Of a stretch of 62,602 nucleotides of DNA, positions 28,713-38,151 are shown piece after piece. This stretch comes from Clostridia bacterium (GTDB taxonomy: Bacteria > Bacillota > Clostridia > Oscillospirales > CAG-272): NCBI GenBank assembly GCA_017517745.1, contig JAFWYJ010000037.1, positions 1 to 62,602 on the forward strand, given 5' to 3'. The position numbers were made by a program, and so were the translations under genes. Under the pieces are notes generated by a model. It saw only the letters and a list, made by a program, of their open reading frames with translations. It did no database searches and was not told the origin of the DNA. The first letter of the stretch is position 1, and each line of letters opens with the position of its first letter.

Positions 28713-28757
28713 AAAAACTGCTCCTCAAGCTTCAAAAAAGCGTGAAAAGCAGTTTTT
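28713..28757 (-). terminator. Terminator of the liv operon
   Basis: AAAAACTGCT / AGCAGTTTTT arms (28748-28757 and 28713-28722) with T-rich flanks, immediately after livF. Confidence 0.65.
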
Positions 28758-28775
28758 GATTGCATCTTTTCGGGA

Positions 28776-29486
28776 TCAGCCGCCCAGATAAGCGTCTCTC
28801 ACCTTTTCGCTTGCGGCAAGTTCGGCACCCGTACCCGACAGCGAGATCAAACCCGTCTCCATGACGTAAGCACGATCGGCAATCGAAAGTGCCTTCTCGG
28901 CGTTTTGCTCGACCAAAAGGATGGTCGTTCCGGTTTCGTTCAAATGCTTGATCATATCAAAAACCTGAGAAACCAAAATCGGCGCCAAGCCCATCGAAGG
29001 CTCGTCAAGCATCAGAAGCTTGGGATGGCTCATCAGCGCGCGTCCCATGGCAAGCATCTGTTGCTCACCGCCCGAAAGCATGCCCGCCATCTGCGTCTTG
29101 CGCTCCTCAAGGCGCGGGAAGAGCGTGTAGATCTCCTCCAGGTCGCGCTTGATCTGCGCACGGTCGTGGGAGGTATAAGCTCCCATGATCAGATTTTCAT
29201 AAACGTTCAGCTCAGCAAAGATGCGGCGTCCCTCGGGTACCTGTGTCAGACCGCGGCGCATGATCTTGTGCGTGGGCTGACCGACGATGTTCTCTCCGTT
29301 GTAGAGAATTTCTCCCGACTTGGGATGAATAAAGCCCATGATGCTCTGCATCGTGGTGGTTTTTCCGGCACCGTTTGCGCCGATCAGCGTCACGATCTCA
29401 CCCTCATTGACCTCAAACGAGATGTCCTTGAGCGCGTTGATGACGCCGTAATAAACCTTTAAATTTTTTACTTCAAGCAATGCCAT
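28776..29486 (-). CDS. livF: Branched-chain amino acid ABC transporter ATP-binding protein LivF
   Basis: 236-residue ATPase of a high-affinity branched-chain amino acid importer. Walker A GANGAGKTT (about 34-42), signature LSGGEQQMLAMGRALM (about 135-150), Walker B LLMLDEPSMGLAP. It is the last gene of livKHMGF and lies 9 bases from livG. Confidence 0.95.
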   Translation of the reverse strand: MALLEVKNLKVYYGVINALKDISFEVNEGEIVTLIGANGAGKTTTMQSIMGFIHPKSGEILYNGENIVGQPTHKIMRRGLTQVPEGRRIFAELNVYENLIMGAYTSHDRAQIKRDLEEIYTLFPRLEERKTQMAGMLSGGEQQMLAMGRALMSHPKLLMLDEPSMGLAPILVSQVFDMIKHLNETGTTILLVEQNAEKALSIADRAYVMETGLISLSGTGAELAASEKVRDAYLGG

Positions 29487-29495
29487 TCCGCGTCC

Positions 29496-30266
29496 TCACT
29501 TTCCGATATACGCCTTGATGACCTCGGGATCGCTCAAAGCCTCTTTCGTCGTTCCCTGCGCGATCACGGTGCCGAAATTGAGCACGGTGATGCGATCGCA
29601 AATACCCGACACAAACTTCAGGTCGTGCTCGATCAAAAGGATGGTCACGTCAAACTGTTCTCTCAAAAGCTCGACCGTGCGGCGCAGATCCTCGGTCTCG
29701 TGAGGATTCATACCGGCAGCAGGCTCGTCGAGCAACAAAAGCTTCGGATCGGTAGCCAGCGCACGCGCGATCTCGAGCTTGCGCTGCTTTCCGTAAGGCA
29801 GATTGCAGGCGAGCGTACCGCTCTCCTCATGCAGATCAAAGATCTTCAGGATCTCAAGCGCACGCGCCTTCATCTCCTTTTCCACGCGGAAATGACGCGG
29901 CAGACGCAAAAGGCTTTCTGCCATCGAGCAACGAAACTCCTCGCGGTTGTGCAATCCAACCATGACGTTTCGAAGCACCGTCATGTTGTTAAACAAACGA
30001 ATGTTCTGGAAGGTACGTGCAATTCCCTCGTGGTTGATGCGCTCTTGCGACATGCGGCGCAGCTCCTTGCCGTTGAGGAAAAAGGTTCCCTCGGTGGGCT
30101 GATAAACGCCCGTGAGCAGATTGAAGATCGTGGTCTTTCCCGCACCGTTCGGACCGATGAGACCGTAGATCTCACCTTTCTTGATCTGCAAATTCACACC
30201 GCTTGCCGCACGGAGTCCGCCAAAGGAGATGCCGAGATTTTGGGTTTCCAATACAAATTCACTCAT
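29496..30266 (-). CDS. livG: Branched-chain amino acid ABC transporter ATP-binding protein LivG
   Basis: 256-residue second ATPase of the importer, with Walker A GPNGAGKTT, the long LivG insert (RTFQNIRLFNNMTVLRNVMVG), and LLLLDEPAAGMNP. The ATG at 30266 was chosen because GGGGG lies 9 bases before it; the alternative ATG at 30275 touches that site. It overlaps the livM stop by 8 bases, indicating translational coupling. Confidence 0.95.
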   Translation of the reverse strand: MSEFVLETQNLGISFGGLRAASGVNLQIKKGEIYGLIGPNGAGKTTIFNLLTGVYQPTEGTFFLNGKELRRMSQERINHEGIARTFQNIRLFNNMTVLRNVMVGLHNREEFRCSMAESLLRLPRHFRVEKEMKARALEILKIFDLHEESGTLACNLPYGKQRKLEIARALATDPKLLLLDEPAAGMNPHETEDLRRTVELLREQFDVTILLIEHDLKFVSGICDRITVLNFGTVIAQGTTKEALSDPEVIKAYIGK

Positions 30267-31401
30267 GGCTGTCATCCCCCTTCGGTTGATCGGGTTTGAT
30301 ATCGTTCACAACGAAATCGGTGGAAAGCAAAGCATCCATTTTGATCTTGGTCGGAACCACGTCCCAACGTCCCGTGTCGTCTGCCTCATGCTTGGAAAAG
30401 CGATTTTTGGTGATTTTCGCAAATAGGTTCTTGAAATTGTAGCGCTCGCGGAATGCCGCCAGCTTCGGAGAGTTGTTGTAAATGACGATCATGATCAGAA
30501 TCAGCGCATAGATCAGATCCTTCAGCACGGCAAGATTGCCGGTGAGGACGGTTGCCAGCTTGTTGTTGAGGAAGGTGACCGCCGTCGCAGCAACGATCGA
30601 GCCGTTGATGCTTCCCATGCCGCCAAGCACCACCATGACGAGGATCTCGATCGAATAGTTGTAGTCAAACGTCGCGCTGGAAACGTTGCTCTGCGTATAG
30701 CTGAACAGCACGCCCGCAAAGCCCGCGAAGACTGCCGCCACGATAAAGCCGATCAGCTTGTATCGCGTGACGTTGACTCCGGTCGCCTTTGCCGCGATCT
30801 CATTGTCACGGATCGCCGTAATCGCACGGCCGTGCTTACTGTAGATCAGGTTTTGAATGACGGCAAGCGTCACCAGAACCAAAACGAAACAAATGATGAA
30901 GAAATATTTCTGATTGAATCGGGGCGTCGCAAGACCGATCGCACCGCCAAAGGTCTCGTCGGAGGTGTTCTGGAAGATGGTCCTGACGATCTCACCAAAC
31001 GCCAGCGTGGTGATGGCAAGATAGTCGCCCTTCAGGCGCAAGGCGGGCAGACCGATGATGAATCCGCAAATTCCCGCGCAAATTCCGCCGATCAAAAGAG
31101 AAATGAAAAACGTAAGGATCCCGTTTCCAAGCGAATCGACCAACAGTGCCGACACCTTTCCTCCAAGATACGCACCCACGCACATAAAGCCGGCGTGTCC
31201 CAAAGAAAGCTCGCCCAAAAAGCCAACGACAAGGCTCAGGGATACCGCCAGAATGATGCTGATGGCGATCTTTTCCAGATTGAAGGTTGTCGACTTCGGA
31301 AGCCCTCCTGTCAAAGTCATCACGGAGAAGACGATCAATATCACAGCGATTACCGTATAGTTGAGGTAACGCTTCCATTTGAAGTGTTTCAGCTTATTCA
31401 T
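30259..31401 (-). CDS. livM: Branched-chain amino acid ABC transporter permease LivM
   Basis: 380-residue inner-membrane permease with about nine hydrophobic segments and the family motif GxxGAxxGAxxGxxALRLKGDYLAI (here GLPALRLKGDYLAITTLAFGE). A 50-residue cytoplasmic tail follows the last segment. Start codon and livH stop share one base. Confidence 0.94.
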   Translation of the reverse strand: MNKLKHFKWKRYLNYTVIAVILIVFSVMTLTGGLPKSTTFNLEKIAISIILAVSLSLVVGFLGELSLGHAGFMCVGAYLGGKVSALLVDSLGNGILTFFISLLIGGICAGICGFIIGLPALRLKGDYLAITTLAFGEIVRTIFQNTSDETFGGAIGLATPRFNQKYFFIICFVLVLVTLAVIQNLIYSKHGRAITAIRDNEIAAKATGVNVTRYKLIGFIVAAVFAGFAGVLFSYTQSNVSSATFDYNYSIEILVMVVLGGMGSINGSIVAATAVTFLNNKLATVLTGNLAVLKDLIYALILIMIVIYNNSPKLAAFRERYNFKNLFAKITKNRFSKHEADDTGRWDVVPTKIKMDALLSTDFVVNDIKPDQPKGDDSHE

Positions 31402-32267
31402 CAGACCTTCTCCCTTCTCTTCTTACCGAGCAAGCCGGTGGGCTTGACGAGAAGAATGACGATCAGAATCGAAAACTCGATGGCATCGGTATAAGGCGCG
31501 ATCGCGGGGATCGATTGGGCAAAGCACTCAATGATGCCCAACAAAAGACCGCCGATCATCGCACCGGGGATCGAGCCGATACCGCCGATGACGGCAGCGG
31601 TGAACGCTTTGATGCCGGGAAGAGCGCCGAAGGTCGGCGTGATGGTCGGAGCCTTGAGCAAGAAGAAAAGTCCCGCCAAAGACGCCAGTGCCGAACCGAT
31701 GGCGAAGGTGATCATGATGATCGAGTTGACGTTGATGCCCATCAGCTGTGCCGCGCCCTTATCCTCGGAAACGGCAATCATCGCGCGTCCCGTCTTGGTG
31801 AACTTGACGAACAGATTCAATCCGATCATCACCACCAAGGAACAAGCCAGCGTGATGATGGTGGAATATCCAACCGCGAGCTCTCCGAGCTTCAACGTTC
31901 CGAGATTGGCAATCACCACAAACTTGGGCGCCGATCCAAACGCCATTTGCGCGATGCTCTGCAACAGATAGCTGACACCGATGGCAGTGATCAGCACCGC
32001 CAAGGGAGATGCCCCGCGCAGGGGCTTGTAGGCGACCTTTTCGATCACGATGCCCATCATCATACAAAAGACCACCGACGCCAGGATGGCAAGCCAGGGG
32101 TTGATGGCGAGAAACACCAAAATGGTATAACCGCCCACCATGATGATGTCACCGTGTGCGAAGTTCAACATTTTTGCAATGCCGTAAACCATCGTATATC
32201 CCAGCGCGATCATCGCATAGATGCCGCCCAGGCTCAGACCGTTTACAAACGTAATTAAAAAATCCAT
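31401..32267 (-). CDS. livH: Branched-chain amino acid ABC transporter permease LivH
   Basis: 288-residue permease, partner of LivM. GLSLGGIYAMIALGYTMVYG at the N terminus and GIGSIPGAMIGGLLLG near the C terminus are family signatures. It follows livK after a hairpin that may lower downstream expression. Confidence 0.94.
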   Translation of the reverse strand: MDFLITFVNGLSLGGIYAMIALGYTMVYGIAKMLNFAHGDIIMVGGYTILVFLAINPWLAILASVVFCMMMGIVIEKVAYKPLRGASPLAVLITAIGVSYLLQSIAQMAFGSAPKFVVIANLGTLKLGELAVGYSTIITLACSLVVMIGLNLFVKFTKTGRAMIAVSEDKGAAQLMGINVNSIIMITFAIGSALASLAGLFFLLKAPTITPTFGALPGIKAFTAAVIGGIGSIPGAMIGGLLLGIIECFAQSIPAIAPYTDAIEFSILIVILLVKPTGLLGKKRREKV

Positions 32268-32297
32268 ATTGCTTCCTTACTCTTTCATGTAACAAAC

Positions 32298-32325
32298 AAT
32301 TGCTGACGCGTTTGCGTCAGCAATT
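32298..32325 (-). terminator. Intra-operon hairpin between livK and livH
   Basis: 12-bp perfect stem AATTGCTGACGC (32298-32309/32314-32325) with a 4-base loop, followed on the minus strand by GTTTGTT. Probably a partial terminator or 3'-end stabiliser that lets the binding protein be made in excess. Confidence 0.6.
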
Positions 32326-32353
32326 ATTTTGATTTGTGTGTTCAGAAAAGGGA

Positions 32354-33553
32354 TCAGCCCTGGGTATTTTCCTTAACGATGTACTTGATTGCTTCCTTCT
32401 GAACCGTACCGTCATCGCTCCAGCTGATGTGAGATTTCTCATTGCCCTCACACTTACCGGTGATGCCGCGGAACTCGAAGTCGCCGTTGAAGACAGCGGT
32501 CAGAGCGTCACACATATCGGAAGCCGACGTTGTGGCAGTGATCTCCACGCCGTTCTTCTTCGCAACCTTCAGAGCCTCGAAGATCGCATATACGCAGTCG
32601 TAAGCAGCCGCACCGAACTGGTTCAAGGGCTCCTTGGATTCGTCATACTTGTCATTGTACTTCTTGATGAACTCTGCAGCAGGACCTTCGGTTGCGGTAG
32701 AGTTGAAGTGAGACAGGTAGGAAACCTCCTGCTTGATGGTGTTGATGTCGAAGTTCTCGATGGCATCGATGCCGTCAAAGCCGTCACAGCCGTAGTAAAC
32801 CTTGATCGAGTTCTCCACGCTGTTCGCCTGGGTCATGAACTGAGAAGCGGGGGTGTAGTAGATGGGCATGAAGACGATCTCACAATCCTTGAGAAGCTGG
32901 ATCTGAGAATCGAAGGTGGAAGCTTCACCCTGGAACTTTGCCTCGACAAGCGCGAAGGATGCATCGAGGTTTGCCTTGAAGTTCTTGTAGATACCGTCGG
33001 AATACTCGTCGTCGGACTTGTAGAACACGCCGACCTTCTTGCCCTTGTAGTTCTCGTTGAAGAACTTTGCTGCAGCAGTACCCTGATTGGAGTCTGCGAA
33101 GCACATCTGATAGCCGTTGGAGTTTGCGGGGATCTTGTCACCGGTTGCCGAAGGCGTCAGGAAGAACACGTTGTCCTCTTTGGAAAGGCTCGAGAACTCG
33201 AGACCGGGCTTGGTGGTAACGGTACCCAGAGAAACCTGCATACCCTTCTCGTAAAGGTCTGCATACAGGGTGGGAACGTTGGTGGCGTCGTGCTTGTCAT
33301 CGAGCATAACCAACTCGAACTCGATGCCGTCAAGTCCGCCTGCGGCGTTGATCTCATCAACTGCGATCTGCGCGGAGTTGCGAACCGCAACACCGTAAAT
33401 CGCTGCGCTACCGGTCAAAGGACCGGTCAAGCCGATTTTGATCTTAGTGTTGTTCTCTGCGGGGTTGGCACCCGAGCAGGAGGCAAGTGCCAAGGTGCCG
33501 AGCACCATGACCAATGCCAATGCAATTGTCAAAAGTCTCTTGGAAAGTTTCAT
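32354..33553 (-). CDS. livK: Branched-chain amino acid-binding lipoprotein
   Basis: 399-residue solute-binding protein (Peripla_BP_6 family). Signal peptide with lipobox LALASC (Cys at about residue 26), then IKIGLTGPLTGSAAIYG and NSAQIAVDEINAAGG. It delivers leucine, isoleucine or valine to LivHMGF. First gene of the operon behind a TTGACA-17-TATAAT promoter. Confidence 0.94.
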   Translation of the reverse strand: MKLSKRLLTIALALVMVLGTLALASCSGANPAENNTKIKIGLTGPLTGSAAIYGVAVRNSAQIAVDEINAAGGLDGIEFELVMLDDKHDATNVPTLYADLYEKGMQVSLGTVTTKPGLEFSSLSKEDNVFFLTPSATGDKIPANSNGYQMCFADSNQGTAAAKFFNENYKGKKVGVFYKSDDEYSDGIYKNFKANLDASFALVEAKFQGEASTFDSQIQLLKDCEIVFMPIYYTPASQFMTQANSVENSIKVYYGCDGFDGIDAIENFDINTIKQEVSYLSHFNSTATEGPAAEFIKKYNDKYDESKEPLNQFGAAAYDCVYAIFEALKVAKKNGVEITATTSASDMCDALTAVFNGDFEFRGITGKCEGNEKSHISWSDDGTVQKEAIKYIVKENTQG

Positions 33554-33573
33554 GATAATGATTCTCCTTCAAT

Positions 33574-33591
33574 AATTTAGCAAACTAAATT
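33574..33591. promoter_or_regulatory. Dyad in the liv 5' leader
   Basis: AATTTAG-CAAA-CTAAATT palindrome between the liv promoter and the livK start. Either an operator for a repressor or a 5' mRNA hairpin. Confidence 0.4.
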
Positions 33592-33601
33592 GCTTTCATA
33601 T

Positions 33602-33630
33602 ATTATACACACTTTCAACGCGTTTGTCAA
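33602..33630 (-). promoter_or_regulatory. Promoter of the liv operon
   Basis: The minus strand reads TTGACA (33630-33625), 17 bases, TATAAT (33607-33602). Confidence 0.85.
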
Positions 33631-33773
33631 CAGTTTTTCGCTTTTTTTTCATGTTTTTTGAATATTTTTTCATCTTTTTTTGATAAAGTTGAAATCCCGT
33701 ACCAAAAATGACGTGATACGGTTGTTTTTTCAAAATCGTCCCCACGAAAACCATTCCCGACAAATCAAAAATG

Positions 33774-33817
33774 GAAAAAGCAAACGGAACCGATACGGAC
33801 TCATCCGCATCGGTTCC
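33774..33817 (-). terminator. Terminator of the TRAP operon
   Basis: Stem GGAACCGAT-CGGA / TCCG-ATCGGTTCC (33786-33817, one mismatch, 4-base loop). On the minus strand it is followed by GTTTGCTTTTT. Confidence 0.75.
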
Positions 33818-33823
33818 GGCTTG

Positions 33824-35989
33824 TCAATTGGTTTCTTCCTCTTCGTCAACCGCTTCAGTCACGGGAGCCGGAGGCGCTTGCTTTTTTCTTTTTTCGGAAA
33901 GGATCTGATAAACGATCACTCCCGCGATCAACACGATGCCGACGATGTCGGTGATCGTTTCGGGGATGATCAACATCAATCCCGCCGCAAGCAGAAGAAT
34001 GCGTTCTACCCAGCTTGCATGCCGCACAACGTAACCCTCAAGTCCGGCAGAGATGCCGAAAATGCCAAAGAGCGCGGTGCAAGCGATCTGCACGATCTTC
34101 CAAGGATTGGTCACGCCGACGATCAGCATCTCGGGGCTGAGCGCGAAAATGTAAGGCACGATGAACGCCGCGATGGCGAGCTTCGTGGCTGTGATTCCCG
34201 TCTTGAGCGGATTGGATTTCGCAATGGCAGAGCCGGCGTATGCCGCCAGAGCAACGGGAGGCGTGATGTCGGCAACGATGCCGAAATAGAAGACGAACAT
34301 GTGTGCCGCCAACATCGGGATTCCCATGTTGATCAGGATCGGAGCCGTGATGGTCGCCATGATGACGTAGTTCGCCGTGGTGGGAACGCCCATTCCGAGC
34401 ACGATGCAGCAAAGCATGGTCAGGAAGAGTGCCAAAAAGATCGAATTGCCCGCCAAGGGAACGATCCACGCGATGAGAAGCGATCCCAATCCCGTGGTGG
34501 CAACACATCCCGAAATGATGCCCGCCATGCCGCAGGCAACCGCAACGCCGACGGTACTGTTTGCACCGCCCTCAAAGCCCGCAATCACCGTTTTGGGGGT
34601 GAGCGGAGCCTTTTTGGAAAAGAACGAGCAAAGCACCGCAACGCCGATTCCGAGGAAGAGCGCTTGACCGGTCTGCAGGAAAAGTGCCGCAACGAAATAG
34701 GATGCAATGGGAATTGCCATTAAACCAACACCCCAAAGTGCCGTCAGAATCTTCGATTTATCTTTCGAGAAAAGATCGTCGATGACGTTTTCATCCATGA
34801 GGCTGATCGCCATCGCAAACAGGATGGCGTGGCTTGCCGACATTGCGGGAGTGAAGGACTCCATGCAGATCACAAGCACGACAATGGGTACAAGAAGATA
34901 GCCCTTCTTGAGAATCAGCTTGAAGAAATTGGGGAGAGAGTTCTTGGGAAGTCCCTTGAGTCCGAGTCTCTTCGCCTCGAAGTGTACCATGAGGAAGATG
35001 CCGGCGAAATAAAGCACTGCGGGAAGAATGGCGGCGATGACGATCGTGGCATACGAAATGCCGGTGATCTCTGCCATCAAAAACGCAGCCGCACCCATGA
35101 TGGGAGGCATAATCTGTCCGCCCGTGGAGGCTGCCGCCTCAACTGCCGCGGCAAATTCGGGCTTATAGCCCGTGCGCTTCATGGTCGGAATGGTCACCGC
35201 ACCCGAGCCGACGGTGTTTGCCACCGAAGAGCCCGAATACATTCCCTCAAGCGCCGAGGAAATGACGGCAACCTTCGCAGGGCCTCCCGAGGAAGCACCC
35301 GCGATCGAATTGGCAAGATCCACGAAAAAGGTTCCGATGCCGGTCTTCTCCAGGAACGAGCCGAACACGATGAAGATGACGATAAAGCCGCTGCAGACCG
35401 CAATGGGAGATGCAAACACGCCGTTATCGAGGTTGTAAAAGAGGTCCCAGATCAATCGCATGGGAATGGTGGAGGGGTTGCGCGAATAGAGCACGTAGAC
35501 CGTGTAAGCCACGAATGCGCCGACCACCACCAAAAGCGGGATTCCGACCGCGCGGCGGCAGACCTCTGCCAGAAGCAGAATGCCCACAATGCCGATGGCG
35601 ATCATGTCCCAGCCGATCAATCCGCCCGTCGCGATGACGTGGCTCTGCATGACAACGTAGTAAAGATAGACACCCAGAGAAAGAAATGCCAACACAACGT
35701 CATACCACGGGATGTAATTGACGCGAACAGCGTGCTTTTTGCACGCGGGAAATTTAAGATATCCGACAAACAGGACGAGACCGACGAACAGGGGGAGCTT
35801 GGTATGAAGCGTTTGACCGTTCATCAAAAGCGCCGAAACGATCGCATAGACGGCAAACGCCACCAAAATCGTGCGGTAGGCATACAACAACCAGCCGGTC
35901 AATTCGCGCGACTTGCTGTCCGCATCCAGCTCCTTGAGCACCTTTTGGGCGTCCTGCTCTGCCTGGATTTGCATTTGGTCGATATTCAA
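33824..35989 (-). CDS. TRAP transporter fused permease (DctQM, TAXI type)
   Basis: 721-residue membrane protein joining the small (DctQ-like, about 30-150) and large (DctM, about 160-680) TRAP subunits, with about 17 or more hydrophobic segments. GSGAVTIPTMKRTGY, ASTGGQIMPPIMGAAAFLMAE and LGMGVPTTANYVIMA are DctM signatures. The tail is acidic (DEEEETN). It follows the TAXI binding protein by 21 bases. Substrate unknown; TAXI systems often carry dicarboxylates or glutamate-like acids with sodium. Confidence 0.93.
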   Translation of the reverse strand: MNIDQMQIQAEQDAQKVLKELDADSKSRELTGWLLYAYRTILVAFAVYAIVSALLMNGQTLHTKLPLFVGLVLFVGYLKFPACKKHAVRVNYIPWYDVVLAFLSLGVYLYYVVMQSHVIATGGLIGWDMIAIGIVGILLLAEVCRRAVGIPLLVVVGAFVAYTVYVLYSRNPSTIPMRLIWDLFYNLDNGVFASPIAVCSGFIVIFIVFGSFLEKTGIGTFFVDLANSIAGASSGGPAKVAVISSALEGMYSGSSVANTVGSGAVTIPTMKRTGYKPEFAAAVEAAASTGGQIMPPIMGAAAFLMAEITGISYATIVIAAILPAVLYFAGIFLMVHFEAKRLGLKGLPKNSLPNFFKLILKKGYLLVPIVVLVICMESFTPAMSASHAILFAMAISLMDENVIDDLFSKDKSKILTALWGVGLMAIPIASYFVAALFLQTGQALFLGIGVAVLCSFFSKKAPLTPKTVIAGFEGGANSTVGVAVACGMAGIISGCVATTGLGSLLIAWIVPLAGNSIFLALFLTMLCCIVLGMGVPTTANYVIMATITAPILINMGIPMLAAHMFVFYFGIVADITPPVALAAYAGSAIAKSNPLKTGITATKLAIAAFIVPYIFALSPEMLIVGVTNPWKIVQIACTALFGIFGISAGLEGYVVRHASWVERILLLAAGLMLIIPETITDIVGIVLIAGVIVYQILSEKRKKQAPPAPVTEAVDEEEETN

Positions 35990-36010
35990 TTGAAGCTACT
36001 CCTTGGGGAA

Positions 36011-37075
36011 TTATTTGCTGAGGTCAGCCACGTTCTCAACGGTCTGACCGAGCTCGCGGTAGTATTTTGCGGCACCGGGATGCACCGGAACGTTACCTAC
36101 CGTGGTGAAAGCACGCTCCACGTTCATGTTCGAGGAGATGCTGTGTGCGGACAGAAGTGCTTCTCTGCTCTCCCAGAGTGCCTTGGTGAGATTGTAAACA
36201 ACTTCCTCACTCAGATCGTTGGAAACGATGTAGGTCGCGGTAACGCCGATCGTCTTGACGCTCTGACCTTCGGGAATGAAGTCATACTGTGCGTGCGTGA
36301 TAGTCTGCTTTGCGAAGACGTCGAATTTGCCGTCGATCTTGTTCTCGTTGATGAACTCCTCCATGACGGCGTCGTCAAGGCTGAGCATGTAAGCATTCTT
36401 GGGGTTGCCGTTTGCGGCAAGCTCGGTGATCGAGGTTGCGGGAGCACCGGAGGTGAAGAAGAAGACGTCAAGCGCATCATCCTTGAGCGCGTCTGCGGAT
36501 TTTGCAACCGAGAGGTTACGGATCTTGATGTCATCGGACGTCCATGCGCCGCCTGCATCCTTGGTGAAGGTCAGGCCGTACTTCTGCATCAGCGCGATGG
36601 CGTTTGCCTCAACGCCCGAACCCATGTCACCGATGGAAACGGTGAGTCCGGAGCCCTTGAGGTCTCCGAGAGAGTTGATCTTGCCCGCGTTTCTGCCGTG
36701 GCAAACGATCTGCACGACCTCGGGATAAACGTGCGCGAGAACCGAGAAATTGGTGATGGCGCCGTCCTTGAAGTTGTCGGTCAGACCGTTGTAGGCGTTG
36801 ACCATGGTGTCGTTCTGCACGATCGCCATGTTGCAGTCGCCGACCTTGATGGACTTCAAACTGTCAACCGAACCGCCCGAAGGGAGAACCGTGCAGGTGT
36901 AGCCGGTCTTCTCGCCCAGCATGGGAGCTGCGGCGTTGGTGAATGCATAGTAGGTTCCTCCCGTACCGCCGGTCTTGATGGTGACGGTGACCGCGTTGGG
37001 GTTACAGGAAGTGACGGACAGCATGCAGGCGCAAAGCATCACGACTGCAAGCGCAAGAGTGAGAATTTTTTTCAT
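36011..37075 (-). CDS. TAXI-family TRAP solute-binding protein
   Basis: 354 residues with a lipoprotein signal (LSVTSC, Cys about 24) and the TAXI signature GGTGGTYYAF near residue 36. The mature domain contains the AIVQNDTM and GSGVEANA segments. It feeds the fused permease encoded next, and a TTGAAC-17-TATAAT promoter and AGGAGG site precede it. Confidence 0.92.
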   Translation of the reverse strand: MKKILTLALAVVMLCACMLSVTSCNPNAVTVTIKTGGTGGTYYAFTNAAAPMLGEKTGYTCTVLPSGGSVDSLKSIKVGDCNMAIVQNDTMVNAYNGLTDNFKDGAITNFSVLAHVYPEVVQIVCHGRNAGKINSLGDLKGSGLTVSIGDMGSGVEANAIALMQKYGLTFTKDAGGAWTSDDIKIRNLSVAKSADALKDDALDVFFFTSGAPATSITELAANGNPKNAYMLSLDDAVMEEFINENKIDGKFDVFAKQTITHAQYDFIPEGQSVKTIGVTATYIVSNDLSEEVVYNLTKALWESREALLSAHSISSNMNVERAFTTVGNVPVHPGAAKYYRELGQTVENVADLSK

Positions 37076-37107
37076 TTTATTATTCCTCCTAAAAAATGAT
37101 ATGGTTC

Positions 37108-37136
37108 ATTATACCACAAAATCTTCCTCCGTTCAA
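37108..37136 (-). promoter_or_regulatory. Promoter of the TRAP operon
   Basis: The minus strand reads TTGAAC (37136-37131), 17 bases, TATAAT (37113-37108). Confidence 0.75.
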
Positions 37137-37188
37137 GTCTTTCTTGACATTTTCTCAGAAGATTTTGAAATTTCGAAAACACGATCCG

Positions 37189-38151
37189 TCATTCAAGGGT
37201 CATTTTGACGTCTCCCGTATTGGTGGTGATCCGGCATTTCCCACCGTTTCCGCTCTCGGGAACACGAACGCTTCCCGTGTTTGATTTGGCTATAAAAAGC
37301 TTCTCCGAGCGCAAGGTACCGCTCACGTCACCCGTGGTCGTTTTGACGGTAATCTCGGCGGCATCGCAAGACTCAAATTTGACGTCGCCCGTGCTTCTCT
37401 CAATCGAAAGGCTTCCCTCCGCCAGCACGTTTCGAAGAGACACATCCCCCGTGCTACCGGTTGAGGTGAGCGCTTGACACTTGAGATCGGACAGTTTCGT
37501 CCGTCCCGTAGAAACAGCAAGCTTGACCTCTCCCTCGCAAACGATGTTCGAAGCGGTGATCCTGCCTGTGGTGACCGAAAGAGAAAGCGATCCTGCGGAA
37601 AGATGTTCCGCCAAAACGTCACCCGTGTCGGTTGCGATCTTCAAATTGCCGCTTGCCGAGGCATAGCACTTCACGTCACCCGTGCTCTGTGAAATCGCAA
37701 TGCTTTCAAATTCGAAATCCTTGGAAATCTCCACGCGTCCCGTGCTCGACTTGATCTGCAAATCGCCATATTTGCCGGAAGGAACCGAAACGGTGACCGT
37801 CGGCGTCGAGAAAGAAATGCCGATATGCTCATACCACTTCCTCGAGTCAACGCTCTTGATGACCAACACGCCGTCCTCTACCTCAACCGAATGTTTTTGA
37901 TTTTTCTGCTCGTAACAAACCACCGAGCAGGCTTCGTTTTCGGAAGGAACAAGCACGATATGAGCGGTTTCTCCCGCGATCGAAATTCCTCGGAAGTCTT
38001 CCTTGATCTCATGCACGTTCGTTTCAAATTGATTCGTTGATAATTTCGTAAAATCCCATTTGAGCACTGTCATCACGCCGCCCAAAATCACGATGCCAAG
38101 CAAGAGCGCAATTCCTGCCGCAAGCATCCATATTTTCATCCCCTTATTCAT
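37189..38151 (-). CDS. DUF4097 beta-strand-repeat membrane protein
   Basis: 320 residues with one N-terminal membrane anchor (about 7-28) and an extracytoplasmic domain built of about ten repeats of an (S/T)TG(D/R/S)(V/I/T) core (STGRV, STGDV, DTGDV, TTGRI, STGRT, STGDV, STGDV, TTGDV, NTGSV, NTGDV), spaced roughly 17-22 residues, typical of the DUF4097 beta-solenoid. The start at 38151 overlaps the DUF1700 stop by one base (TGATG); the longer reading frame is a shadow. Probable envelope-stress sensor. Confidence 0.88.
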   Translation of the reverse strand: MNKGMKIWMLAAGIALLLGIVILGGVMTVLKWDFTKLSTNQFETNVHEIKEDFRGISIAGETAHIVLVPSENEACSVVCYEQKNQKHSVEVEDGVLVIKSVDSRKWYEHIGISFSTPTVTVSVPSGKYGDLQIKSSTGRVEISKDFEFESIAISQSTGDVKCYASASGNLKIATDTGDVLAEHLSAGSLSLSVTTGRITASNIVCEGEVKLAVSTGRTKLSDLKCQALTSTGSTGDVSLRNVLAEGSLSIERSTGDVKFESCDAAEITVKTTTGDVSGTLRSEKLFIAKSNTGSVRVPESGNGGKCRITTNTGDVKMTLE

